A DNA stretch of 58,336 nt from Pseudanabaena mucicola FACHB-723 (lineage in GTDB: Bacteria > Cyanobacteriota > Cyanobacteriia > Pseudanabaenales > Pseudanabaenaceae). The notes below the pieces were generated by a model. That model searched no databases, had not been told where the DNA came from, and was given only the letters and a program-made list of their open reading frames with translations. Below, one piece after another: positions 26,552 to 37,064 of this stretch (within the stretch, counting starts at the first letter, position 1; every line of letters starts with the position of its first letter). Position numbers and translations under genes: made by a program. The stretch covers positions 1-58,336 of the forward strand of contig NZ_JACJQB010000022.1 in the NCBI RefSeq assembly GCF_014696385.1, given 5' to 3'.

Positions 26552-28291
26552 TTAGAAGCTAAATACTGCTTGCAAGTTACCAATAAACACAGTTGGGTTA
26601 TCGGAGAAATTATTTGGACTAAAGATGAAGTAAGCAGAAGGCACTAGGGAAATATTCTTAGTGACAGGATACACGTAAGATGCTTCAAGATCGAGTTGAG
26701 TACCATCATTACCTCTACCAGAAGTAACTACGTTACTACTGTCTCCAAACTTGTAGGGAACAGCAAAGGAGATCATGCCAAGAGCGCCTTCTTTGAACAA
26801 GTCAGGGAAAGCAGCACCAACTTGGAAAGTGTACTGATTGACACTGGTGGAGCCACCAGCAGTCAGGTTGATGTTAGTAGTTCCATATCCATATCTACCA
26901 AACAGACCAAAGCCTTTAGTAACCAACCAATCAAAGTTAGCAGCGAAAACATCTGACTGTGCATTATTTATACCAGTCGCAACAGTCGCTATACCTTGAA
27001 ACGATGGAGTACCTCCAATGGTGGTTCCACCATTTCCAGCAATATTTCCACGACTGTAAATGAGTCGGAGCTTAAAGGCATCACTTGGTTTGAAACCAAT
27101 TTCTGCTGTTAAATTATTGGTTCCACCAAACAAGCCTCGATTTGGATTTGCTGCTGAAGAATCAGCCGCAGCGAAAAATTCGTTACTTTCTGCCAAGTAG
27201 CCAACTTTGAAGTCGAACATCTCGCCTAGAGGAGTCATGAATATTGCGCCAGCTCCGCGCTTTGCATCGGTCAACAACGAGTTGTTGATAGAAGCAAAAG
27301 TTGTATTCCAAGGATAAATGAATCTGTTTCCATCAAAATACTTATAGAAGTTGAGGCGAGGACCGACAACTAAACTAGCTTTTTCAAATACAGGGAATTG
27401 GTAAGATAACTCTCGTAGAACAAATACGTTGTTTGTCCCAGCTGGACCTGCTGATTGATTAGTAAATGTAGTAGCTGTCGTATTGAAGAAACCAGCTGAT
27501 CCGTAGGCATTGGAGTACGCTGAATTACCATTACCAACAGCGAGTTGAGTTACTAAACTATCCTTACCTGTAAATGAGGTATTCAGGGTCAGCCAAACCA
27601 AACCACTCATAGTTGTGTTTGGTGCATTTCCAACGGGAGTTCCTGTAGGATCTTTCTTTACATTTGCACCCGAACCAGCTGTTACATTGAAAAATGCCAA
27701 GCCGCTGAGTTTGGTGGTGGTGGAGAATTGTTGGGCTTCGAGCTTGGCAACCTTAGCATCGAGGGCATCAACACGACCACGAAGGGTTGCTAGTTCAGCA
27801 GCAAACTCTTCTTGTAGCTTTTGCAAGGTGGCGAGATCCTCTTGGCTGACCTTATCGGCTAGACCTGCGGAGATGATCTCGTTAATTTTGTCTAAACAAG
27901 CATTTAGACCAGCAGCAAACTCATAACGGCTAGTGGCTTGATTGCCGCGAAATGTACTGTCAGGATATCCAGCAATACAACCATAGCGCTCTACAAGGGA
28001 TTGCAAGGCTGTAAATGCCCAATCGGTAGGGCGAACGTCACTCAATTGAGAGACGGATGTGACATTTTGAGCCAATTTCGCAGAACTCTTTAGTTCTGCA
28101 TTAATTTGACTAATAGTTTTAGAATCTTTCAGTTTTACTTCTGATTCAGATAAAGATGGTTGCACCATCTCCACAGAAGATTGTGCAGACTGAGTTTGAA
28201 TATGAGCTTTTTCAGTCTCTGCGTTTACGCCTGTTGCTGTAGCAACTAGACCCAGCCCCAAAAGGACTGAGAGCTTACTAATTTTTTTCAT
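26552..28291 (-). CDS. SLH domain-containing OprB-type outer-membrane porin
   Basis: A 579-residue cyanobacterial porin. A signal peptide (MKKISKLSVLLGLGLVATAT) is followed by an acidic spacer and one S-layer-homology domain (VRPTDWAFTALQSLVERYGC, about 85-145). The SLH domain binds pyruvylated cell-wall polymer. A coiled coil (about 150-185) spans the periplasm, and the rest is a beta barrel rich in alternating Gly/Ser/aromatic strands that ends with Phe. Such proteins admit small ions, including iron, and are the main outer-membrane proteins of cyanobacteria. Its start region resembles the BMP gene leader. It ends in a palindrome. Confidence 0.93.
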   Translation of the reverse strand: MKKISKLSVLLGLGLVATATGVNAETEKAHIQTQSAQSSVEMVQPSLSESEVKLKDSKTISQINAELKSSAKLAQNVTSVSQLSDVRPTDWAFTALQSLVERYGCIAGYPDSTFRGNQATSRYEFAAGLNACLDKINEIISAGLADKVSQEDLATLQKLQEEFAAELATLRGRVDALDAKVAKLEAQQFSTTTKLSGLAFFNVTAGSGANVKKDPTGTPVGNAPNTTMSGLVWLTLNTSFTGKDSLVTQLAVGNGNSAYSNAYGSAGFFNTTATTFTNQSAGPAGTNNVFVLRELSYQFPVFEKASLVVGPRLNFYKYFDGNRFIYPWNTTFASINNSLLTDAKRGAGAIFMTPLGEMFDFKVGYLAESNEFFAAADSSAANPNRGLFGGTNNLTAEIGFKPSDAFKLRLIYSRGNIAGNGGTTIGGTPSFQGIATVATGINNAQSDVFAANFDWLVTKGFGLFGRYGYGTTNINLTAGGSTSVNQYTFQVGAAFPDLFKEGALGMISFAVPYKFGDSSNVVTSGRGNDGTQLDLEASYVYPVTKNISLVPSAYFIFSPNNFSDNPTVFIGNLQAVFSF

Positions 28292-28447
28292 CCTTTCACA
28301 CCATAGAAAAACAATTAAAATTTAGCAAATAAAATAATACTAATATCGCAATGGAAGACGAATATTAATATTTAGTCATAATGCTAAAAAACAATATTAC
28401 AGAAACTAACAAAATCACTAATAAGTAAATGTATTAGTAAATACAAT

Positions 28448-28804
28448 CTAGTCCCAATCATCATCCCAATCACTATCAAAGTCATCTTTATAGCGATTAC
28501 GATTCACAGAAATATTTTTTTTGAATGTTGATGTTTTAGCTTCTGTTTTTTTGACAAATAAATTCTTTTTGTCAGAAAAAACAGAAAGTTTCGGTATTGT
28601 TAGAGTTTGTAGATCAATTGAGGTTTGGCTCAGACTGGCGATGGTTGCGCCTAATCCTGCACTGAAAATTAACAATAAACCTAGAGGTAGTTTGATTGAT
28701 TCAAAACCGAATAGTCGCAAACTAACGGTAGTAATATTTTGGGATGCAAAAATTGCGATCGCAAGCGTCAATATCCAAAGAAAGACATACAGAAATAAAC
28801 GCAT
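28448..28804 (-). CDS. LapA-domain (DUF1049) membrane protein
   Basis: A 118-residue protein with two hydrophobic helices (about 3-22 and 38-60) separated by NITTVSLRLFGFESIKLPLG, which fits the LapA/DUF1049 pattern of an Asn-rich first helix end, a beta-like segment and a Pro before the second helix. The C-terminal half is polar and ends with a very acidic DDFDSDWDDDWD. LapA-family proteins help place lipopolysaccharide assembly factors in other bacteria, but cyanobacterial members are uncharacterised. It starts 34 bases after tgt and may share its transcript. Confidence 0.75.
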   Translation of the reverse strand: MRLFLYVFLWILTLAIAIFASQNITTVSLRLFGFESIKLPLGLLLIFSAGLGATIASLSQTSIDLQTLTIPKLSVFSDKKNLFVKKTEAKTSTFKKNISVNRNRYKDDFDSDWDDDWD

Positions 28805-28838
28805 TATCGGTAATCCTCAAGATATTTTCAGTTTGTGG

Positions 28839-29987
<1,149 letters not shown>

Positions 29988-30160
29988 TCAGCAATTGTAT
30001 CGCACTCCAGCCTCCCAATACAGCCTAAAACTCCCTCTCAATCAGCAAAACTCTTGTTTACGATTTTTGCTTTTAATTTGCTTTGAAACTGTACCCAGTT
30101 CGGTAAACTTATTAAGATATTGTAAAAAAGCAACTTTATATACTTCGGAGATAAATATTT

Positions 30161-31363
30161 ATGGCAAAGAAAAATATTGCAAGTTTGACTGCTGCGGAAT
30201 TGGCAGGCAAAAAAGTTTTAGTAAGAGTTGACTTTAACGTTCCTCAAGACGAAAACGGCAAGATCACTGACGATACACGGATTCGTGCTGCTTTGCCAAC
30301 CATTAAATACTTGACCGAAGCGGGCGCTCGTGTAATTCTCACTAGTCACTTTGGCAGACCCAAAGGCGTTACCGAGAGCCTGCGCCTTAATTCTGTGGCA
30401 GTACGTTTATCCGAATTGCTTGGCAAGCCTGTAGTGAAAACCGATGATTGCATTGGCGATGCCGTTGCCGCTCAAGTTAATGCCCTTGGCAATGGCGATG
30501 TTGCACTGCTAGAAAACGTGCGCTTCTATCCTGAAGAAGAAAAGAATGATCCTGAATTTGCGAAAAAACTTGCCTCTTTAGCTGATATCTATGTTAACGA
30601 TGCATTTGGCACAGCCCACCGCGCCCATGCTTCGACAGAAGGCGTAACTAAGTACATCAGCACCTCCGTTGCTGGGTTCTTGCTCGATAAAGAATTGCAA
30701 TACCTCAGTGGTGCGATCGACAATCCTAAGCGTCCTCTGGCAGCGATTGTTGGCGGTTCTAAGGTTTCGAGCAAAATTGGTGTAATCGAAACTTTACTCG
30801 ATAAGGTTGATGTGCTACTGCTCGGTGGCGGCATGATCTTCACATTCTACAAAGCTCGTGGCTTGAGTGTTGGCAACTCTTTGGTGGAAGAAGACAAACT
30901 AGACTTGGCTCGTGCCCTCGAAAAGAAAGCCGCGGAACGTGGTGTCAAGTTCCTGCTTCCTACAGATGTTGTCGTTGCTGACAATTTCAAGCCCGATGCT
31001 AATGCTCAAACCGTTAGTATCAACAATATTCCTGATGGCTGGATGGGGCTAGATATTGGACCTGACTCCGTGAAAGTATTCCAAGATGCGCTTGCAGATT
31101 GTAAGTCCGCAATTTGGAACGGCCCTATGGGTGTATTTGAGTTTGATAAGTTTGCAGTTGGCACTGAAGCGATCGCCCATACTTTGGCTGATCTCACTGG
31201 CAAAGGCACAATCACGATCATCGGTGGCGGCGACTCCGTTGCTGCGGTTGAGAAGGTTGGTGTTGCTGACAAGATGAGCCACATCTCTACTGGTGGTGGC
31301 GCAAGCTTGGAATTGCTCGAAGGTAAAGTCCTTCCTGGTATTGCTGCTTTGAACGAAGCATAA
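30161..31363 (+). CDS. pgk: Phosphoglycerate kinase
   Basis: Interconverts 1,3-bisphosphoglycerate and 3-phosphoglycerate in the Calvin cycle and glycolysis. The 400-residue protein has the substrate site VRVDFNVP, the HFGRPKG loop, AHASTEG, and the nucleotide loop [11 protein letters not shown] near the C-terminus. ATG 30161 fits the family start. It is monocistronic with its own terminator; gap2 of the same pathway is 8.5 kb away. Confidence 0.98.
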   Translation: MAKKNIASLTAAELAGKKVLVRVDFNVPQDENGKITDDTRIRAALPTIKYLTEAGARVILTSHFGRPKGVTESLRLNSVAVRLSELLGKPVVKTDDCIGDAVAAQVNALGNGDVALLENVRFYPEEEKNDPEFAKKLASLADIYVNDAFGTAHRAHASTEGVTKYISTSVAGFLLDKELQYLSGAIDNPKRPLAAIVGGSKVSSKIGVIETLLDKVDVLLLGGGMIFTFYKARGLSVGNSLVEEDKLDLARALEKKAAERGVKFLLPTDVVVADNFKPDANAQTVSINNIPDGWMGLDIGPDSVKVFQDALADCKSAIWNGPMGVFEFDKFAVGTEAIAHTLADLTGKGTITIIGGGDSVAAVEKVGVADKMSHISTGGGASLELLEGKVLPGIAALNEA

Positions 31364-31373
31364 TATTTTCAGA

Positions 31374-31410
31374 AAAAAAGAGGGTAGCGCTAAGCGCTAC
31401 CCTCTTTTTT
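31374..31410. terminator. 17-bp perfect palindrome, bidirectional terminator
   Basis: Arms 31374-31390 and 31394-31410 pair perfectly around TAA closed by AGCGC/GCGCT, with six A before and six T after. It separates the convergent pgk and COP23 genes. Confidence 0.88.
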
Positions 31411-31418
31411 ATATTGTG

Positions 31419-32237
31419 TTAGCGAAAGTTATCAGGATTGAGTCTTCTACCGTTAGAGAAACCAGTATTAGCTAAATTTGCACCTGTACCACCATCGCTA
31501 GGATCGAGGAATGGCTTGAGGTACAAGTTACCGCTACGCACATTTGACACAGGGCGATTGGGCGATAATACTGAGCCAAGTACGCCATTAATGCTAGATA
31601 GATCAATGCCTAAACCAAGATCATTGGTAATGTCATTCAAACTGCGATCGCGACCGCGATAGGTATTAACTGCGGTAGTTTGTTGACCACTATCGGCAGT
31701 GGCAAGATTACCAAATACTTGATCACGAGTTGCGATCGGGTCTTGTCCATTGGGAACTGTGAGGACAATGCGACAGGATGGATTTTTGTCGGTGGTGGCA
31801 CAAATCACGTTATAGCCATTTTCGGTGCTGGTTCTCATTTCTAGCAGACCGTCAGGACGATATAACTCTAATCGGCGGCTAATTTCATTACAACGACGCT
31901 CAGGCGACCAACCATCTCCCATCAGGCTAGGAGCAGCCCATGGAAAATATTTTTGAGGTTGACTCTTGGGCTGATAGACGACGATAGGTCTGCCGTCTCG
32001 GACTTGACAGCTAAAACGCGCAGTTTTGTTGTCAGTAGGGTTTGCGGCTTTATCGTTGGGATTTGTATCAGGAATAGTCGATGGTGTGGCGCTAGGGGCT
32101 GGTGTGCTACTGGGTGTTGTCTCAACAGGAATAATTTGAGCAAAGAGCGGCATTGCTGCTAACGGTAAACTCAGGGTGATTACCGACAGACAACTTAGCG
32201 ATTTGAGCAAACGGGTGGCAAAATTGTGGTTATTCAT
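31419..32237 (-). CDS. COP23-domain secreted protein
   Basis: A 272-residue protein with a signal peptide (LLKSLSCLSVITLSLPLAA, AMPLFAQ cleavage region) and a Pro/Thr/Ser-rich linker. A COP23-type domain follows: TARFSCQVRDGRPIVVYQPK, WSPERRCNEISRRLE, GYNVICATTD and CRIVLTVPNGQDP, with four conserved cysteines. COP23 was found as a membrane-associated protein whose level oscillates with the circadian clock in Cyanothece; its function is unknown. I chose ATG 32237 because upstream codons are polar and precede the basic n-region. The last 100 residues are disordered and Asn/Gly-rich. Confidence 0.85.
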   Translation of the reverse strand: MNNHNFATRLLKSLSCLSVITLSLPLAAMPLFAQIIPVETTPSSTPAPSATPSTIPDTNPNDKAANPTDNKTARFSCQVRDGRPIVVYQPKSQPQKYFPWAAPSLMGDGWSPERRCNEISRRLELYRPDGLLEMRTSTENGYNVICATTDKNPSCRIVLTVPNGQDPIATRDQVFGNLATADSGQQTTAVNTYRGRDRSLNDITNDLGLGIDLSSINGVLGSVLSPNRPVSNVRSGNLYLKPFLDPSDGGTGANLANTGFSNGRRLNPDNFR

Positions 32238-32460
32238 AGGATTAGTGGTTGTGTGAGGATCGGTAAGCAAATCAACAGTCTCCCCCCAGATATGTTTGTT
32301 TACTTGTTATTTACTTTTCTATTTACCTTCGGAGACTCTTACGTAGTTATGCCTATTGTATTGAGTCTATTTTTGTCATCTAGATATTTATGTTTCTATG
32401 ACTGAGTTTATAAACAAGATGTTCCCGATAAATTAATCAGTTTTCGACTATTTTCTGCAA

Positions 32461-33285
32461 CTAAGTATCAACTTCAAGCTCTTCGATATCGTCGTCGTCC
32501 ACTGGTAAAGGCGATCGCAAAACTACCGTATTTTGCAACTTACCGATCCCCTCAATTTCGATGTAAATGCGATCGCCTTCCTGCATTGGTCCCACCCCTT
32601 CAGGTGTACCTGTAAGAATAATGTCTCCGGGTAATAGGGTCATAATCTGACTGATGTAGGAAACGAGGTAATCTGGGGCAAATACCATCTCTTCGATGGC
32701 GGCCGATTGAAAAGGTTTTTTAAATTCATTGACAAAGGTTTGGATCATTGCCGTGGGACTAATTTCTTGGACAATCCATGGACCTAAGGGACAGAATGTA
32801 TCGAAGCCTTTGCCTCTAGTCCATTGACTATCACTTCTTTGTAAGTCTCTAGCCGTCACATCATTGGCGATCGTATAGCCCCAGATGGCGGCAATTGCTT
32901 GTTTTGGCGTGAGATTAAAACAACGGGAGCCAATCACCAATGCTAATTCCCCCTCATATTCCACCCGCTTTGATTGCGGTGGTATCGCGATTTCGTCGTC
33001 AGGAGCAATGATGGTGGTAGTGGGCTTGAGAAATATAATTGGCTCTTTGGGGACTTCGCCGCCCATTTCGGCGGCGTGAGCTGAATAGTTTTTACCTACA
33101 GCGACAATCTTACTTGGCTCGCAGGGAGCTAGCAATTGATAGGTGTCTGGAGCGAGTAATTCCCCGTTCGGTTCTCCTCCTAGCCAAGGTGCTGCATTTA
33201 GTACCTGTACAGATTGATTTAACTCCAACAGTCCATAATGAACTTGTCCTTGGGAAGTTTTTACGCGAACGTAACGATCCGCCAT
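32461..33285 (-). CDS. Fumarylacetoacetate hydrolase family protein
   Basis: A 274-residue member of the FAH superfamily, which holds C-C hydrolases, decarboxylases and oxaloacetate-related enzymes. The metal site is visible: EYEGELALVIGSRC (Glu-x-Glu) followed by GYTIANDVTARDLQ (the Asp). The WTRGKGFDTFCPLGP and PGDIILTGTPEGVG loops are also typical. The substrate cannot be assigned, as the family covers several acyl-pyruvates. The C-terminus is acidic (DDDDIEELEVDT). The gene starts opposite a symporter gene. Confidence 0.9.
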   Translation of the reverse strand: MADRYVRVKTSQGQVHYGLLELNQSVQVLNAAPWLGGEPNGELLAPDTYQLLAPCEPSKIVAVGKNYSAHAAEMGGEVPKEPIIFLKPTTTIIAPDDEIAIPPQSKRVEYEGELALVIGSRCFNLTPKQAIAAIWGYTIANDVTARDLQRSDSQWTRGKGFDTFCPLGPWIVQEISPTAMIQTFVNEFKKPFQSAAIEEMVFAPDYLVSYISQIMTLLPGDIILTGTPEGVGPMQEGDRIYIEIEGIGKLQNTVVLRSPLPVDDDDIEELEVDT

Positions 33286-33378
33286 AGCATTTTTATCTGT
33301 TTAAACATCAAGAGGGACAACCCAGCAAACTTGATTATATCGTAATAGCCTTGATAAACCTTAAGACCAAAACCACAA

Positions 33379-33413
33379 AGCTTGTGCCGTCCACTTGGTA
33401 GACGGCACAAGCT
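33379..33413. repeat. 13-bp perfect palindrome in a divergent promoter region
   Basis: AGCTTGTGCCGTC (33379-33391) pairs perfectly with 33401-33413 around CACTTGGTA. Both neighbours start away from it, so termination is not expected. The left arm and core resemble the element at 40966-41002 (CAAAGCTTGT, CCACT). Confidence 0.75.
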
Positions 33414-33524
33414 AGTTCATACTGGACTTTCTTTTGGGGTTGCTTGGGTTAACTTAAGTCAATCATTAGCCACCATTGGACAGCAAATCTTTAATATTGC
33501 GATCGCAAACTAGCCAGTCATCAT

Positions 33525-34763
33525 ATGAATTTATCGACATTTATCCTTCTTTCGCTGGGTGTTGGCGTTATTTTTGGAACTATTCTCAATACCTCTTTCC
33601 CCTCAAGCATTGCCTTAATTGATCAAAATTTTTTAGCTCCAATTGGAGAGTCTTTTTTAAGGTTAATCCAGTTTGTCGTAGTGCCGATTGTCTTTTCTTC
33701 ATTAATTATGGGACTAACCAGACTGCAAGGGGCGGGGCAGGTGGGCAGATATACCGCCAAGCTAATGACTAGTTATGTGGTTACTAGTTCAATTGCGCTA
33801 TGTGTGGGTATGGGAACAGCCTATATTCTGCAACCAGGGAGCGGTGTTACAGGTTTCTCCAATGCAGAAAGTATTAGTATTACAGAAACTCCTTCCTTAA
33901 CATCTTGGCTAGTGAGCTTGATTCCTGTCAATCCATTAGAGGCGCTCAGTACAGGTAATTTATTGCAAATTATCTTTTCGGCAGTGTTATTGGGAATTGG
34001 TGTACAACTAGCTAAGGAGAAGGCAAGACCCTTTATAGATCTGATTGAGAGCATCTATCATATCAGCGAAAAAACGCTATCAATTATTTTGTATGTCGCT
34101 CCTTTAGGTGTTTTTGCGTTGATGAGTTCGGTAATTGCCACACAGGGTTTAGAACTAATCGCCAAGCTGTTTCTCTACGTTTTAGGATTGTTTATAGCTT
34201 CTTCGATCATGATTTGCTTAGACCTGCTAGCACTGTTCTTTCTCAAAGCTGATCCACTTAGATTTTTACGCAGTCTTTCCGAAGCAATCGCCCTAGCCTT
34301 TGGCACAGCTAGTTCCAATGCTGCTTTACCTGTGGTGTTGCAAAATATTCAAGAAAATTATGGTTTGCGCGAAGAAATTGCCAGTTTTGCGATTCCCCTT
34401 GGGACGGCGCTTAAACGTGATGGCGCGGCAATTTTACAGGGATTTAATGCTTTATTTGTTACTCAAATTTACCAAGTACCGCTCACGCCTTCACTACTAA
34501 CTGCGATCGCAGTTAGTAGTTTGCTAGTTTCTTTCAGTACACCAGGAGTGCCGGGTTCTGCGCTAATCACCATGGCAACAGTGCTATCAGCAGCAGGCTT
34601 ACCACTCGAAGCGATCGCCTTAGTTGCAGGCATCGATCGTCTGACCGATGGCTTTAAGACTGTCGTGAATATTATTGGAAATAGTGTTAATGCAATTATT
34701 CTCAGCCGTTGGGAAGCTGAAGTAATTCCTGTACCTGAAGTAGAAAAAATTTCTGCCGCATAA
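33525..34763 (+). CDS. Dicarboxylate/amino acid:cation symporter (DAACS family)
   Basis: A 412-residue secondary transporter of the GltP/GltT class that takes up glutamate, aspartate or C4-dicarboxylates with protons or sodium. Family features are an IVVPIVFSSLIMGL-like start, the serine-rich hairpin SEAIALAFGTASSNAALPVV, the TM7 region (ALKRDGAAILQGFNALF, the position of the NMDGT-like motif) and hairpin 2 (SFSTPGVPGSA). The NMDGT motif reads KRDGA, so ion coupling may differ from GltPh. It is a single gene, convergent with HcyBio. Confidence 0.92.
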   Translation: MNLSTFILLSLGVGVIFGTILNTSFPSSIALIDQNFLAPIGESFLRLIQFVVVPIVFSSLIMGLTRLQGAGQVGRYTAKLMTSYVVTSSIALCVGMGTAYILQPGSGVTGFSNAESISITETPSLTSWLVSLIPVNPLEALSTGNLLQIIFSAVLLGIGVQLAKEKARPFIDLIESIYHISEKTLSIILYVAPLGVFALMSSVIATQGLELIAKLFLYVLGLFIASSIMICLDLLALFFLKADPLRFLRSLSEAIALAFGTASSNAALPVVLQNIQENYGLREEIASFAIPLGTALKRDGAAILQGFNALFVTQIYQVPLTPSLLTAIAVSSLLVSFSTPGVPGSALITMATVLSAAGLPLEAIALVAGIDRLTDGFKTVVNIIGNSVNAIILSRWEAEVIPVPEVEKISAA

Positions 34764-34764
34764 G

Positions 34765-34799
34765 CCATCGAAAAATCTACAAAGCAGATTTTTCGATGG
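34765..34799. terminator. 14-bp perfect palindrome between convergent genes
   Basis: CCATCGAAAAATCT and AGATTTTTCGATGG pair perfectly around ACAAAGC. It lies 2 bases after the symporter stop, and 8 bases separate it from the HcyBio stop codon. Confidence 0.75.
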
Positions 34800-34806
34800 A
34801 AATTAT

Positions 34807-35973
34807 CTAGAATCCGCGCACATCCTGCGGTAAAAATGTGCGATCATCTGGCAACATCGCTACTGGCTCAGTTAAGGTAAATTGCGCCTTTAAGATCCAA
34901 TCCTTCAAGGTTTTCGCTGCTTCCTCAGATAAATGCAAGCTGGCTAAAGGCGCAGTGCGGACAGTTTGACCTGCGATCGCAATTTTGCCAGACTTGAGTT
35001 GGGCATAGGAAACTGAACCGAAAATGGGGCGTACCCGTCGGGGAATGGAGAAGTCAATTACTGGGGCAACTAGCTCTTCATCTAAAACCGCAGCTCTCGC
35101 AACTACTTCTTCATTGATGACAGGTAATGGCACTGCCACACCCATCATTAACGACGCACCATAGTTACGGAAATAGCAACCTCTCACCCACTCAGGAGTC
35201 ATTTGCTTCGCGTCGCCGATTAATGCAAGAGTCGCCGCAGGCCCAATAGGAGTACGATTTTCGAGTCGTTTTTGTAATGGGAAATGTTGAGTTCCCTCCC
35301 AAGCCACGTAACCAATACCACCGCCCATAAAAATTCTGGTGCCAATCCCAATCAATTGCAAGTCAGGATCATTCCATAATGGCGAAATTGCCCCAGGGTT
35401 AGAATAAACAGCATTGCCTAAGCGTGGTTGTAATGGACCAAGATAAGTATAGAGAGTCTCTTCGCCACCATTAACACCGACGATAAAGTTTTGGTAGAGA
35501 TTGCGGGGATTAAATAGATAGAATTGGTTGATAGATTCTTTGGTAATCGTCGTTTCAAAATTAGCGCGAGGGTAGCAGTCATTGGGGTGACCAATGGCTT
35601 TAAAAGGAACTGTCTTACCCGCGATCAAATCGGCAATGACATGACCGCCGCCGCGATATTGAGGAGCTTCATCACTGGGATCAGCTTCTTGGGTTGCCCC
35701 CAAATAAATATCTACGGCCCCAAATCCTGCATAGGCAGGCACACCATCAATCCAGCAAGTCCGAATTTTGATCGGAGGATCGGTATGTCCTAGGTTAATA
35801 ATTGCCCCTGACGACTCCATTGGCTCGAATGTCCCCGTAACGATCACATCTACTTGCTTAGCGGCTTGGGTAACACCAACATCAGCAACAAGAGCTTTGA
35901 GTTCGGTGGCAGTGAGGACTTTAGCCTTACCAGCTTTGATTTTGGCATTAATATCAGCGATCGTTTGAGGCAT
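34807..35973 (-). CDS. Homocysteine biosynthesis (HcyBio/DUF39, COG1900) protein
   Basis: A 388-residue DUF39 protein. In methanogens and some anaerobes DUF39 enzymes make homocysteine from aspartate semialdehyde and sulfide. Family marks include VTGTFEPMESSGAIINLGHT, KIRTCWIDGVPAYAG, HPNDCYPRA, IGIGTRIFMGGGIGYVAWEG and WVRGCYFRNYG, with Cys in the last three contexts as possible sulfur sites. Unlike many archaeal forms it has no CBS domains, and no ferredoxin-like NIL partner is next to it. Its role in a cyanobacterium with normal methionine synthesis is open. The gene ends at a palindrome. Confidence 0.88.
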   Translation of the reverse strand: MPQTIADINAKIKAGKAKVLTATELKALVADVGVTQAAKQVDVIVTGTFEPMESSGAIINLGHTDPPIKIRTCWIDGVPAYAGFGAVDIYLGATQEADPSDEAPQYRGGGHVIADLIAGKTVPFKAIGHPNDCYPRANFETTITKESINQFYLFNPRNLYQNFIVGVNGGEETLYTYLGPLQPRLGNAVYSNPGAISPLWNDPDLQLIGIGTRIFMGGGIGYVAWEGTQHFPLQKRLENRTPIGPAATLALIGDAKQMTPEWVRGCYFRNYGASLMMGVAVPLPVINEEVVARAAVLDEELVAPVIDFSIPRRVRPIFGSVSYAQLKSGKIAIAGQTVRTAPLASLHLSEEAAKTLKDWILKAQFTLTEPVAMLPDDRTFLPQDVRGF

Positions 35974-36021
35974 AGAATTTGGCTAGGTGGCAATTGTTTT
36001 AGAATATAGCGCTTTAATACC

Positions 36022-36054
36022 AAATAAAGAAATGGCTACGCCATTTCTTTATTT
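36022..36054. repeat. 15-bp perfect palindrome, TAC loop
   Basis: AAATAAAGAAATGGC (36022-36036) and its exact complement at 36040-36054, closed by GGC/GCC. It is part of the MITE-like cluster and could also terminate transcripts, having T-rich ends. Confidence 0.7.
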
Positions 36055-36080
36055 AAAAACCCATACTGGGTTTGGTTTTT

Positions 36081-36115
36081 AATTCACAAAAGTGTGGACT
36101 ACACTTTTGTGAATT
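36081..36115. repeat. 15-bp perfect palindrome, GGACT loop
   Basis: AATTCACAAAAGTGT (36081-36095) and its exact complement at 36101-36115. It is followed by GGTAT, giving the AATTGGTAT end typical of small cyanobacterial inverted-repeat elements. Confidence 0.7.
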
Positions 36116-36189
36116 GGTATAAGTTATCAGGAATTAAAGCTGTCACTTAGATATCCACAATTTAGAGAACTGGATGTTTTACATGTTGA

Positions 36190-36690
36190 TTATAATGTGG
36201 GCAATGACCATCCCTTATTGGATAAAGTACCTGCATGGATTCGGTCTAAAGCTCTTTTTCCACCCCATCGACTGACAATCTTGTCGTCATATTCGTCAGC
36301 AATTTCCATAACTGCCTTGACGGAAGATTCGAGTTCTTTCATGTCACAGGTTGAACCGACAATTGAATGTTCAAAAAGAATTTCGCTATCTGGGGAGATC
36401 CCAAAGGCTCCAAAGATCATCTTGGCATTTTCTTCGAGGAGATAGCGCATCAGATCTGGCTTTAATTCTGCTCCTGCCACCACATACGATCTTGTGTTAA
36501 TAATTGCATCGTCATCCTCCCAAGGAAAAATCAATACCTCTATCAATGCCGATCCGACAAATATCCCCAATCCCGGAGTATCTTGACGAGCGCAGGGATA
36601 TTTACCAAATATCTCTTGTATCCACGTTACTACTTTTTCATAGCAGGCTTCTTGAGCGCTAGTTTCAAATTTCAAGTTATTTGCCTCCAT
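36190..36690 (-). CDS. YbjN-like / type III secretion chaperone-fold protein
   Basis: A 166-residue soluble protein. Its compact alpha-beta layout (an N-terminal helix with VVTWIQEIFG, beta strands with VGSALIEVLIFPW, helix RYLLEENAKMIFGAFGI, a final long helix VKAVMEIADEYDDKIVSRWG) fits the YbjN/CesT-like fold that binds unfolded segments of other proteins. It has no catalytic residues. The likely role is a small chaperone or regulator, but partners are unknown. It is read away from thrC. Confidence 0.7.
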   Translation of the reverse strand: MEANNLKFETSAQEACYEKVVTWIQEIFGKYPCARQDTPGLGIFVGSALIEVLIFPWEDDDAIINTRSYVVAGAELKPDLMRYLLEENAKMIFGAFGISPDSEILFEHSIVGSTCDMKELESSVKAVMEIADEYDDKIVSRWGGKRALDRIHAGTLSNKGWSLPTL

Positions 36691-37064
36691 GGGTTAAGTA
36701 AAGACTGGTGATTTTGGCGATCAGGCGATCAATTCAGTGGCTGGGCTAATCAGACTATACCCATACGCAGTCACATTTTCATAGGGTAAATCGTCAAATT
36801 TATATTTTCATCGTCATGTACAGAAGATGAGTGGTAGCAAGAAGTACCGCCCTCTTCTTTTAAGTTTCAGGTCTTAACAAGATTGACTACAGCTATAAAT
36901 GATTGCTAGCCAATAATTTCAACACTTGAGTATATATCCGACTTTTTTAGTCTGGTATATTTGACGACCTTTAAAAGACCATGCTAGTCTTGGCGACAAC
37001 TTAAGAAAAATGCAAACAAAAAACCTTCGATAACCGACAAGGCAACCAAGAGGCACCCAAGACC
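36691..37064. other. Divergent region between the YbjN-like gene and thrC
   Basis: It carries both promoters. A TGG-TATATT sequence (36953-36961) about 100 bases before thrC is a possible extended -10 element. I see no known riboswitch fold, ORF or palindrome of the hairpin family here. Confidence 0.5.

Larger units (their letters stand above)
36018..36121. mobile_element. MITE-like cluster of three palindromes with ATACCAA ends
   Basis: Three hairpins lie end to end: 36022-36054 (15 bp, TAC loop), 36057-36073 (AAACCCA-TAC-TGGGTTT) and 36081-36115 (15 bp, GGACT loop). The whole block begins with ATACCAA and ends with TTGGTAT, a short terminal inverted repeat. The third hairpin with TTGGTAT resembles small non-autonomous elements common in cyanobacteria. 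It sits beyond the stop of the 36190-36690 gene. Confidence 0.6.
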
